DNA of 64,000 nt, from positions 434,001 through 498,000 of the forward strand of contig VICG01000010.1 in NCBI GenBank assembly GCA_008692225.1, written 5' to 3'. Below are positions 36,446 through 47,368 of the stretch, in pieces (the stretch's first letter is position 1; the number at the start of each line of letters is the position of its first letter). The translations under genes and the position numbers were made by a program. Below the pieces are notes generated by a model, which saw only the letters and a program-made list of their open reading frames with translations, was not told where the DNA came from and made no database searches. Source of the DNA: Monilinia fructicola. Lineage: Eukaryota; Ascomycota; Leotiomycetes; Helotiales; Sclerotiniaceae.

Positions 36446-37885
36446 ATGAATATCGGTAAAGAAGATCCACGGTTGCAGCCTCTTCATTTGGGTGATCGGC
36501 TTGTTGTTCAAAAACCTCTATCTAGAAGAGGCAGAGGACCAGGATTATTGATCCTAACCTCGGAAAGTTATTCTCCAAGAGTCGAAAGGAAGACACTTGA
36601 TCCTGAGCCATGTCAAAAATGGGCAGAAGAGGGTTTTGTTGTTGTGAATGTTACGATCCCTGATCAGGAATTGAAAGCTGGTCAAACTAGCTTGGAATCC
36701 TACTTGGATTCGGGTCTGCAAGCTCTAAAATCATCCCCAGAATGTACTGACCCTGATAAATTGGGACTCATCTGTATGTTTTCATATTGATATGATCATT
36801 TGCTGTCACAAACTTGTGATGAACTGCTGACAAGAAGCTTTCTCGTCTAGTTTATCCTGAACACTTGGATGGAAGTGTACATACTAATTCTGTCCTCAAA
36901 TGGATACGCCAAGGAATTTTCTTGGTCGCTATTGTCTTCACTGATAACACTGAAAGACTGATTGAATATCTTAAACATGCGTCTATGCCATCATTAATGG
37001 TTCACAGCCCCAAGAGCTTACACAATCTCTCATTAAGAGCCGGTGATGTTGCCCATATATATGATGCAACAGAATCATCAAACTTCATCCTCCCGAGCCA
37101 TAGTGCTTATGATCCAGGGGCTGCTGGTGTGGCACATACGAGAAGTCTTGGGTTCATCAAAAAACACCTTGGTGGACCAATCTTCGACCTCGAAGCTATT
37201 TGGGATGAGCACACACTCTATGAATTTGGTGAACGGAATGTTGAGAAAACGATGAGTACCATGGTTGACCAGCCATATGTCAACCATATCCCGACGGTAT
37301 GTGCTCTTTTAGTTTTTTACCTTATACTAACATTTTTCTCGCTACTAGATGACTGGTGGTATTGGAAGGGGACCCCTGACAGAGTTCTACAGCAATCACT
37401 TCGTCTTTAATAATCCGGAAGATACAAAGCTTGAACTTGTCAGTCGAACTGTGGGTGTCGATCGAGTAATTGATGAATTCATATTCAGTTTCACACATGA
37501 TAGGGTGATAGATTGGCTGTGAGTATAAATCGAAATCTATCATGAATTTCTTGATTGATATTATCATAGTCTCCCAGGAGTCCCACCAACACACAAACAT
37601 GTACGGATCCCATTCACTTCTGTAGTCAACGTTCGTGGTGATCGTTTATATCATGAGCATATCGCCTGGGATCAAGCCACCGTCCTCCGACAGCTCGGCC
37701 TGCTACCCGAGTATCTACCATTCCCATACCCTCTTCCTGATGGCCGATTGCCTGCTAAGGGCAAGCGATTTGAATATCGAGTCCCAACGGCTGGTGTGGA
37801 AACTGCACAAAAGTTAATCGACGAGAGCAGTGTGATAAGCAACGGGTTGTTTGGATTCGATATTCGAGAAGTGGATGATTTGTAA
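36446..37885 (+). CDS. Dienelactone-hydrolase-like / SnoaL-like fusion protein (annotated as carboxymethylenebutenolidase in fungi)
   Basis: Four exons: 36446..36773, 36851..37296, 37349..37518 and 37570..37885. The GT-AG introns are 77, 52 and 51 bp; all phases close, for about 419 residues. The N-terminal half (about 1-225) resembles an alpha/beta-hydrolase of the dienelactone hydrolase type, ending in AHTRSLGFIKKHLGGPIFDL. The C-terminal half (about 245-400) is a SnoaL/NTF2-like domain with the strongly conserved IPTMTGGIG, FVFNNPED, RTVGVDRVIDEF and LYHEHIAWDQ. I do not see the usual nucleophile elbow (G-x-C/S-x-G) where it would be expected; the local sequence is GLIFYPEHLDGS. The hydrolase half may therefore be inactive, or use other residues. 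The substrate is unknown. It is divergent from the Zn2Cys6 gene. No frame breaks. Confidence 0.85.
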
Positions 37886-38029
37886 TGGGAATTCCAATAT
37901 TTCTCATTGTCATTCTTGACCCTGCTAGCCTCGAATTCAAATACTTTCCCCATAGATCTGGTATCTGCTACTGCGTATTCTTTCTGTACATCCTGGAAGT
38001 CTAATGAGGGGTTCGGCATGAGCTCTACT

Positions 38030-38950
38030 CATCTTCTTGCCTGCGGTGCATATCGAGTGGATTTCGAGAGCCCGTCTGAGTAGCCCGGGGATCCAAGAGA
38101 ACTTCTTTTGTCGGTGTAATGAATCCCATACCCCAATATTCCAAGACTCGTACGACCATGGTCTGTAAGGGATGCCTAAGGCTTTTTACCTTGATAGCAA
38201 AAATAATGAAACCTTTGCACACATCTAACAATTATCATTCGTTATTGAGCATATGTCTCAGAAACAGTTCTTTTACTTCCTCATTCAATCAGCTATTGCT
38301 TGATAGCAGGTGCAATCACATATTTGGCCTCGCTTGATCGAGTTTCGAGATTTTCATCTCAAGGGATAGCCAATAGGGCATAAATTGTGTCATGCGGTAT
38401 GCTTGCCTTGGAACTCGACAACGGAGAAAACAGGTTCTCTAGCTAAGTAAAGGCTTAAGTTGTGTTTCATCTGCAATAATGCACATCGAAATGGCGGGGC
38501 AAATTGCTGGTTACGTTGACAAGCCTAATCGCGCTCGTCGGAGACACGTGTGCAAAAAAGTTGGAATATGCTCGAATTCCATCTTCCTCATTAGGATCTT
38601 GGAGAACTTTAGCTCAACTTTGTTAACTAGTGAGGCTGTATGTGTAAGGCCTTGCCATGCTAGTTCCTCCTCCAAAAATGTACGGTAGCTTGAGTGGCGA
38701 AGGTAATCTCTCGTATAACCCATCTCCAGGACGGCTTTAGTCTCGCCATCAATCTATGCATCGCAATCCTTTGTCAGGGTATCGACTGCTATCTACCCAG
38801 CTTATTGAGCTTCTCAAAAATACGGGTTTCCTCCCTGATGAATTTCATAGCGCTTCTGCTCTCTTAATCGTGGTCGCCAAGCCATATTCATACGTAGTCT
38901 GCTTTGTCGTAGATGTTGAACATTAGAGAAACCTGTTGACTCCTCTCTTT
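38030..38950 (-). pseudogene. Coding-like minus-strand fragments, gene unresolved
   Basis: Not recognised. In order on the minus strand: a short block near 38925 (MFNIYDKADYV), a block at 38850-38790 (MKFIREETRIFEKLNKLG), and a block at 38755-38511 (IDGETKAVLEMGYTRDYLRH, then later EEELAWQGLTHTASL), preceded by an acceptor-like GCATAG with a CTGAC branch-like site. A further block lies at 38165-38035 (HGRTSLGILGYGIHYTDKRS). Frames do not join cleanly, so this is a broken gene or one with sequence indels. It lies tail-to-tail with the hydrolase gene. Confidence 0.25.
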
Positions 38951-39638
38951 CTGATTCCTCTGGATAACATATTTAACATCAACCCACAACAATCTTTTAT
39001 CATGCTTCTCCTTCCTCAAGTCGGGGTTACATTTAGAGTCTGTCGATGCTGAAAAGTGATAAAATTTGTGTGTATTTTTTATCGCATGTCTTCATTGTAA
39101 TTCCTGGCATCTTCGCACCCAACAACATAATAGCACATCAACAAATAACATACTTCCAGGAGTATGCTTGCCTTCAGTGTCCAACTTGAAGCTAATCTCA
39201 TGGTCCCTGGCTTCAGGAGTCAAAAATCAAGATTCGTAGGTTCGGGCAATGGGCATGCGTCGAAACTATACATCGTTGAACTCTTCCCAAAAAGAAACTC
39301 ATCGTAGAGCTGTGAAAGAAAACTCACCGAACATAAGTACCCATTCCTCTGTTCTCATCCCTGAGTAACAAGCACAATTGCGGGCAACAGCGAGCTGCAT
39401 ATCCTAGACCCCACGACACCCAGTTCGTTGTAATTAACAAGCCATCAAAAATGACTCTTCCTCTCCACTTGGCCCCATTGCGATCACCAGACATCCTCGC
39501 CTTTTTCATTCCAAACACAAGATGTGGCCCCCCCAGCCTTTTATGGCTATCCATGCATGATTTACGCCCCGATATCACTCCCATCCGATGCCAATCCGCC
39601 ACAAACCTACCCCATAAACCCACGCCACCACCCCCAAA
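38951..39638. other. Intergenic
   Basis: No gene, repeat or RNA recognised. Confidence 0.4.
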
Positions 39639-39809
39639 ATGCATATACCAATCCTCACCCTCCTCCCCTATCTCTTCCTCTTCCTCTCCCTCCCCTCAAC
39701 ATTTGCAAACTCCATGGGAGGTTTCCAACCCGTCGCAAGCTGCCGCAATGAAGCCGGCGGTAGGTGTTCACCGGATTCTGCACCGCTTGATCGGAGATCC
39801 GTGGAGTGA
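39639..39809 (+). CDS. Possible small secreted protein (uncertain 3' structure)
   Basis: The ATG at 39639 begins a strong signal-peptide-like segment (MHIPILTLLPYLFLFLSLP, then STFANS with a likely cut after Ala), followed by a short mature part with two Cys (ASCRN, GRCSPD). Read straight through, it stops at 39809 (56 residues). A donor-like GTAGGT at about 39761 could instead splice to an exon near 39999-40270 encoding PGEPHGIQLPISVPPPPGAP and further Cys. Pyrimidine-rich sequence around it can mimic a hydrophobic leader, so this may be chance. Confidence 0.3.
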   Translation: MHIPILTLLPYLFLFLSLPSTFANSMGGFQPVASCRNEAGGRCSPDSAPLDRRSVE

Positions 39810-41420
39810 TATGGTTTCTATGGGGGGGGGGGGAAGAAGAATGTTGGGGTTGGGATTGGAGTGAAGTAGGTGAAGTGTGTGAAGCGGATGGTGTATATGG
39901 AAAATATGCGATAAGGAAGGGAAGGGAAGGGAGAGGAAGGGAAGAATGTATATGTGTATTCGAAAACTTGGAATGCATTAGCTGCATTATAGAATGAGTG
40001 ACGGTAATCCCAGGCGAACCGCACGGTATCCAACTCCCAATCTCCGTTCCACCTCCACCTGGTGCTCCCACCCCCGTTTCCAAGATATCCCACAAAAGGG
40101 GTAGACCCCTGAAACCAGACCACGAGTCCGTCCATCCTCTCCCATGCGTGAAGATCCGTAAACAGCCTTCCTCTGCAACTCCATGCCCCGGTAGAACTAC
40201 CCACGATAACCTGGAGTCAAAGACGTATACACATCCCCAATCCGGATACCGCGCGACGTCAGATCTCTGACGTCATCTCGACTATTTGAATGGCGATTCG
40301 GGCTTTATGGTGCAGGTAGACGACCTATAGCTACCTTGCTGCCATTTATCATGTATACGGAGTAGTGTATCATTAACCACTCATAAGATTGCCCCATCAA
40401 TCCCATCCAACCCATCTCATTCGCATCCTCAAACAAACGTCCACCCCATGTATCGTTCTCCAACTCCACAATTCCACAATTCTCCACCATCCTCTCTACC
40501 CCCGAACCCAGAGTAACAAAAGATGTTTTCTCCTCCCCGCCCTCTTGCATACCATACATACCATACCATACATACCACCCTTTTGTAGGATGACCACCCT
40601 AATCATACACATTACGAGTCCCCAGTAACAATCACATCCTATACCATCTCATACCATCTCATACCATCCCATACCATCTTCACATCCTCCCACCGCATCC
40701 TCCTCTCCCCCCACAAACCTTCACCCCCTCCCCTCCCCTGCCCTCCACCAAAACGCAAACCCGATATGGACCACCACCTGTGCAGCACCACTCCTTTAAC
40801 AAAAAACCACGATTGGCATAAAACCACAATCAACATATTCATAATTACACCGTCGATCAAATGCGTACAGATACCAATCAGGGATTTCACGGTAGGGCTT
40901 GATATAAATATCAACATAAACATGAATATGAATATGAACATGAATATGAGAATAGAATATAAACAAATATAAACAAATATAAACAAATATAAACAAATAT
41001 AAATAAATGTATATAAATAAATACATATATAATTAAGGTTAATTAATGATAAACGACAATTTGAAAACGCGCGTGAAGCTATTTAGGTATTAATCACACA
41101 CACACACACACACACACAAAAGGAACATTAAAAGAACGCCCCGGAGAGTTCAAGTTGAGTATAAGAGTGTGCATTGAAGATGTGGTGTTACGTAGGGTTA
41201 ATGCGACCGACGTACGTAATGTAAGCAGGGAAGTGTTGGTACTCATTTAGGATACGGATTTGATCGAGGCATGCGAAGCATTGGCAGTGTCTAAGGGGGA
41301 CATTGAGAATTTGTATTTGACGAGCGAAGATCTATCTTTGCACTCGTCATGTAAGTGATTTCTCCGAGGAGGAAAGAACCCCTGGATGTATTAAAGTGCG
41401 GACCTGTTCGTGGTGACTCC
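39810..41420. other. Intergenic, low-complexity, downstream of sqt1
   Basis: Contains a G-run near 39823-39832, an 11-bp ATACCATCTC-type tract near 40638-40680, AAACAAATAT units near 40965-41005, and an AC run near 41096-41118. ORFs follow repeats. An exon of the small secreted candidate could lie at 39999-40270. Confidence 0.5.
41096..41118. repeat. (AC)n microsatellite
   Basis: A perfect AC run of about 11 units downstream of sqt1. Confidence 0.9.
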
Positions 41421-42967
41421 CTAGATAGGCGAGTCAAAAACCAAACTAATTCCATCGTCGCCCGCGGGTAACAATTCTGCTGCCATCTCCCTGCACAAAG
41501 CCCAACACACCACCACCCTCCCCATCTCCGCGATGACCCTTCCACTCCCTCACAAATCCCGAATTGGCAATACCCGTTCCACCTCGAGTATCCCATCTCC
41601 TCACCACACCATCCATGCCGCAACTGGTGAGGAGCCAGCCACCTGATTGGGAGTTCTTGACAAATTCAACCTTCACTATACTGTATTCCTCATGTGCTTC
41701 TTTGATGTGTCGTCGTACGGCGAATCGATGAGCTGAGTCGAAGAGAGCGATGCTACCGTCTACGCTTCCGGCCGCCATTAATGTCAAAGGTGGTTGTGCG
41801 AAAGCAATTGATTCGATTCCATCACCTTGCGCTTGCAGATCCGCGAGAATCTGCCAGCTTGACCAGCCGATGCAGCACTTCCACTTGCTTTACCACCACC
41901 TTGTTTTCCACCTTTGTTTTTCGACGCTGCGCCAGCACCGGCCCGACCAGCTGGTGCCGCACCAGAGCCATCACCCAATCGAGGTAATCCCACAACCTTT
42001 ATCGAGCCTCCCGCCCCACCCACTGCAACAAAAGCCCCGCTCGGCGCAATCCCCACGCTGAACAGCCCCCCCTCAACCGCAAATCTCTGATCCAATGCCG
42101 TAAGTCCCACGACCGTTTGACCACTCTCACCCTGCGTCAAGCCTGCCGCGGCAGCCTCTCCAAACACATCCCAAACATACAAACTCCCATCCTCACTAAC
42201 CGTGGCCAACAACTTTCCATCCGGCGACCAGGCTCCCGCGGTACAAGACTCCGTGTGCAGGAAATAACTCTGTATCATCTGCAGCGGCGCCTCCTTCTGA
42301 CTCGGATCGACCGTATAAACCCACACGCTCCCATCATTGGCCCCAAGCGCAAACGTGTTGGGGAACTTCTCATACGGACATGCCGTCAACCAATTAACCT
42401 CCTCGACTTCCTGCGCCTCGGTGTAGAACTTCCATCGACTCCCATTCGTCACGTACGCTCTCAGCCTTCCATCCAAGCCTCCCGACAACAAGAACCTCCC
42501 ATCCGGCAACGTAAATGCCAACGCATTGATCGAATCCGTGTGGCCCTCCAACTTGAAAATCGGCTCCAGGCCCCTCCGCTCGATCCTCTCGCTCGGATTA
42601 CTCTGGTAGCTCGCCGGCAACACCGGGGTGGGCTCTGGCGTCGCGTCGAAGATATATCCCGCCCCCGCGCATCATCACCGTCGCTACCGCCCGTGGCCAC
42701 GATCTCCGGCCGAGTAGGGTGCTGCGCTATGCAGAAGATGGAATCTTTGTGGTGATCGAAGTGCGCCGCGGAATCGTTCTGCAGCTGGTATTCCTCTTGC
42801 ATTAACTCGTCTTCGCCCGCGCCAACATCGACATCGTCATCGCCCGAATCCATCGCGGCGTCACCGTCCACGTCTTCGATTTCCTCGGCGGCGTCCGCGG
42901 GGTCAAACATTTCATTGTCGTCCTCGTTGATGGGCTCATCCTCGTGAGGTTGGTGGGAAGATGACAT
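41421..42967 (-). CDS. sqt1: SQT1-type WD40 ribosome-assembly chaperone (three frame breaks)
   Basis: An intronless gene of about 515 residues once three one-base indels are allowed. The N-terminus is very acidic (EEIEDVDGD and further Asp/Glu), followed by WD40 repeats: HKDSIFCIAQHP, GHTDSINALAF with LLSGGLDGRLRAY, AGAWSPDGKLLATVSEDGSL with VWDV, SVDGSIALFDSAHR, and a last blade VTAGDDGISLVFDS. An Ala/Gly/Lys-rich linker sits before the last repeats. In yeast, Sqt1 is essential and chaperones ribosomal protein uL16 (Rpl10) during 60S assembly. Breaks: a G5 run at 42663-42667 (G6 expected), GG at about 41852 (GGG expected), and CCC at about 41461-41463 on the coding strand (CC expected). Corrected length is exactly 516 codons with no other stop. 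Errors are more likely than loss of an essential gene. Confidence 0.85.
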
Positions 42968-43678
42968 GGTGTATATGCTTTTGCAGATTGAGGTGAGAAA
43001 ATGAGAAACGTACTGGAATGAAAGGCAAACAAAATAAAAGTACTCGAGTAGAAGTAAATAGCGGAGTTTGTCAAGATACAAATAACCTTTTGGGAACTGT
43101 TCTCTCGTCGGAGTTAGAAAATGCTTGATAATCTTTTTTTTTCTTCCCGGGTTCTGTGGTTTTGCCCCGCGACGCACGGACCAGTCAGATGCTGCCCCTC
43201 CATTTTTCACAATCCCCGATAGAACTATGAGCTTGCAGGTGCAGGTGGCTTACAAATGTTAAGAAGTAGCATTTACGTGTGTATTTCATCTACATTGAAA
43301 CCCAATCTATTTTGTGATTATTTCAATTAATCATCATAATCATAATCATAATCATATTCTCAGCTCTGATATTGCCGGATAAATAATGTAATATGACGAG
43401 AGTTATGGATGCTCGTAATTACTGCGCGCATGGTTTCTCATTAAGATGGCGCCTGAGGAAGAACGAGAACGAGACGGAAAGGCATGTACATGGGATGTGT
43501 ACTCATAGGTCGGTATGGTAAGGCTTGAGATTATGTACAGTGTCAATTTGCTCCCTATATAAACGCAATCTATCTTTCCAGTACATTGACCGTCCACTAT
43601 CCAAAGTTCGTGATTGGAACCTTCTACTCGATAGCACATCCTCGCTCTTCAAAATAATCTTTCGCCCCCTCTGACGAA
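42968..43678. other. Intergenic sqt1 promoter / 3' region of the acyl-CoA synthetase
   Basis: 711 bp. A short ATAATC-type tract lies at 43333-43355. No gene. Confidence 0.5.
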
Positions 43679-45886
43679 TTACAACTTTGCACCCTTGGCC
43701 CTTCTAGAATCCTTCTCCTTGTCCCTCAAAGTCTTCGCAAGATCTTTCCACTGGGACTCTTGGGAATGACATCAATAAATTCCACACCGCCCTTCAACCA
43801 CTTGTGTCTCGCTTTATGGCTCTCGACCCACTTGCTAATCTCTCTCTTCACCTTTGAATCATCATCTTCCGTACCTGCTGACTGAGATTTGACAACATAT
43901 GCTTTCGGTATCTCGCCAGCAGCATCATCAGGGATGGGAATAACTGCGCAATCAGCAACCAAAGGGTGAGCCAATAGATGGGCTTCGAGCTCGGCGGGTG
44001 CGACTTGGAGTCCCTGGATATGCGTGTAAGTTGGTGTTGAGTTGGGGAGTTGGACGGAGGAAGATGATGTACGTACCTTGACTTTGATAAGTTTCCTTTA
44101 TTCTATCAACAATGAAAATATGTTCATTTCCCAACGGACTCTTGCGAATTTCGGCTTCATCTCCTGTACGCATCCATCTTCCATTCCCATCCGTATCCGC
44201 AATGAAAGTCTCTTCATTTGCCTTGGGGTTATTGAGATATCCGAGTACCACCGATTTTGACTGCACTACCAGTTCGCCTGGCTCATTAAGAGCAGTAACT
44301 TCAACACCTTCTGGGTTGAGTAATTTTGCACGAACTCCTGGGATTAGCGAGCCACATGATCCAAGCCATATATCTTTGACGGAAGACACACAAACGACTG
44401 TTGAAGTTTCGGTTAGACCTAGGAAGTATATTAGACATCATTTTGATTGATTTTGAAGCGGGGAAACGAAAGTACCATAGCCTTGACGGATAGCCCACTT
44501 AGGATAAATCTTTTGCAAATCTTCTGCTGTTTCTGTCCCGAGAGGCGCCGCTCCAGTGAAGAGGCTTCTGACAGATCTAATATCATATTTCGAACATAAG
44601 GATTGGTTGTTAACCATTTGAATAATGATTGGAGGGACCTTATGACAATGAGCTCGAGACTTGCATATTTTGTGCATCAAGTACTTACTACATAGAGAGT
44701 CTGAACCCTATAGTCTTGAATGCTCTTCAAGAATGACTTGAGTTCAAACTTTGGAAGAATGATTATTTCATCGCCGCGATAAGTTGTGCCTTGCGCTATG
44801 ACTACCAAGCCATAAAATATGGCTTAGGGGAAGGAGGCCTAGGCCCAATTCTGTGTCTGTCTCCCATTCCTCTCTAACGTTTTTCTCATACGCTTTGAGT
44901 TGTAGGACATTTGAGATGACATTTTGGTGACTGATCATGACTCCTTTCTGAGAATTTTGTTAGTCAATTCCTTTACATGGTATCATGGTTTTCGAGACCA
45001 TGCTGAGATGCCTCATTTGAGTATTGAAGATTTCCTTACCGGTAAGCCAGAGGTTCCACTTGAGTAGCACAAATACGCTGTTTGCGTCGCTGCTTGTCCC
45101 TTCTGCATCTTGAATGGCGCCCAATTTTGGCAGCTTTTCCCCCGCCGCAATCAAATCATCCGCAGTTTTGAAGGGGACCTTCTTACCCCCAGTGATCTCC
45201 TTGGGCAGATCTAGAATAAAAATTCGGTCATTTGGGATACCCGCACCCTGGGCAGCTTGTAAGGCAGTCTCGAGTAAAGGAATACACTGTTTCTCCGATT
45301 AGTGCCTAGTTCTAATTCCTTGGTCACAGCGGAGAACCTTACCGTGAAAAGTGCCTTTGACTGTGAAGACTTCAATTGAAATTCCAACTCCGCGGCGGAA
45401 TATTGGGCATTTGCAGGTGAAACCACTCCACCCAATTCATGAACAGCATATGCCAATGTCATGAAATCAATCTGAGAAACCATTAGTCCTTCCATTTGTT
45501 TGTGCATTTGTGAAGATTGCCGTACCGTGTTGAGCGAGAATATTCCCATGACTTTTTCCCATTCCGTCCCGGTGTTTGGTTGCCATCCCAATTCTTTTGA
45601 GAGAGTTCTCGCTAGAAGCTCAACCCGCTGAGCTTGTTGCGAGACGGTGTATGATTTTCCTGATATTCCGCAGGTGAAGGGATTGCGGGATGATTTGAAG
45701 GATTGCCTGCCATATTTTTCATTCAGCATGAACTGACTGACGGATATATCATCTGGTAAGTCTTTTGCGGGAATTGTCAGCTATGAGATTCTGAAGAGTG
45801 AAGCAATCAACGTTCCGAGCGAGGAGTTGAAGTTGGTACATACTCGACGGAGCTTCCGGGACCCATGATGGAGGTGTAAAAACCAT
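43679..45886 (-). CDS. 4-coumarate-CoA-ligase-like acyl-CoA synthetase, candidate peroxisomal (four frame breaks)
   Basis: Eight exons: 45886..45844, 45761..45526, 45471..45343, 45286..45040, 44947..44689, 44638..44476, 44418..44077 and 44013..43679. With four one-base corrections all phases close, for about 583 residues. ANL superfamily motifs are present: YSSGTSGLPKG (P-loop), PLSHIYGL, RQGYGLTETS, TGDEAEI, DRIKE followed by LIKVKG, and SPSGKILRR with the catalytic Lys. Such enzymes make acyl- or aryl-CoA from acid, ATP and CoA. Breaks on the + strand: CCC 45120-45122 (one extra), AAAA 44814-44817 (one extra), TTT 44092-44094 (one extra), AAA 43728-43730 (one missing). As given, the last break stops translation at LRRL. 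Corrected, the protein ends GAKL, whose AKL is a PTS1-type peroxisomal signal. The first intron's acceptor (AAG at 45762) is weaker than the rest. The substrate cannot be told. Confidence 0.83.
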
Positions 45887-47368
45887 GATGCTGATATGGC
45901 AAGCAAGCAAATGAAGTACCTAGGTAGGGGTTTGTGTCGTAACCTTGGAACAAGAAATCAGGGGCTGTTGTCGACGAACAAATCTGTCATTGAATTGAAG
46001 TTGCAACGCTCAAGAGAAAGACTGGGTATGAAAGCTATCTGGTTGGACAAAAAGACGAAAATGCAAGAGATGCAGGTACGTGATAGCGAGAAGTACGGAG
46101 TATGTGCTTGACCCTACCTAGGTAGTGATTCGTTGAAATCAATAGTGTCACGGTATTGTACTCCGTATGGTATGTACTTGTAGCTAAAATAATGCGGGGT
46201 CTGGAGATGCGTTAGTATAAGTACTAGTTACAAATCTGGGTAACCATCTGGCTAAGTGATGTCAAGCCGAGGTTCATGAGCGAGTCGAACCGGATACTTT
46301 CTTTCATATTATTGTACTTGTACCATTACAGTAATTGTTCCTGGGGCTACCTGGTCATGCATGTAGAACCACCTTATTGCAAGGCTACCTAGGTCTTCTT
46401 GAGATGGATGCGCGAGTACCCTATTTATTATTCATATTTGAATCTATCATACTTTCATCCTTCATCTGATCCAACCAGGACTTCTAGCTGACACTTACCA
46501 GGTACCTTGTGAATAATTTATTCGAGGTAGAACATTGGTCTGCTCTGTACTTTGTAGTACTTTGTACAGTATCAGTACGACGCATTTCGTAATACCGGAG
46601 ATAGCTCAACTCAGGTGCGAGATCCATGGAGACCCCAGCTGCCCACTGCCCAAAGCCCACTGCCCAGAAGTTGTGAACTTGTGATTACTGTAGTGCGGTG
46701 CGGTGATCCATAAGGTCCATATACTCCGTAAACCAGCGACGGCAATGCTTGGAAACCGGATATGTATTGGATCGGCCCCATATCAATTGAACGAGTAGCA
46801 TTATCATCGGGGAAGCATTTGACCACTTTTTCTTATTGAAATCCGCTTAGATGTCACGCGGATTTGGCTCAAACAAGGGGATTTGACCATTCGGATTCTT
46901 TTCAACCACCAACCGGTGGGTTGTACCCACTGAATAACCTTTGCTCAGGGGGGTATTAGTGTCGGTAATCACTCTCCAACATCGGTTCAATTTCGAGGGA
47001 TAAGCCACTCGATCATTCGCGTCATTGGCAGAAAGGAGAACAATCATCTTGTCTTCTATTGGCCAGAGCGGATAGGAATACATCTTCACCATCTAACGGA
47101 AGTGAGTTGGTCGGCTGAATCGGATAAATCGGTTGTGGAAGGGGTAACCTTAATGGAACGAGCTACTATTGTTGACTAGCAGCAAACTCCAACTCCATCC
47201 CCATTCGAGAACGGCAATTGAACAATATATCCAAGTATATTCTTTCACAGTAGAAGTAACAATATGGACATGTTTTACTCTCTGGAATCAAGGTGTGAAG
47301 ACAGAGTATGCTCCATAACAACTCTCTCGTGACGAGAATGTCAAGAGTAAAGGGGTGTTGAGTTTGAA
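45887..47368. other. Intergenic
   Basis: About 1.5 kb with several TACCTAGGTA and TACGGAGTA words (45918, 46095, 46117, 46158, 46722). A minus-strand ORF at 47092..46847 (81 residues) has ordinary composition but no feature that lets me call it a gene. Confidence 0.4.

Noticed and set aside
46275..46300. tRNA T-loop-like sequence (GTTCGACTC on the minus strand)
   Set aside because: No matching acceptor and anticodon stems around it.
46847..47092. 81-residue minus-strand ORF
   Set aside because: Plausible composition but isolated and without motif; not enough to call.
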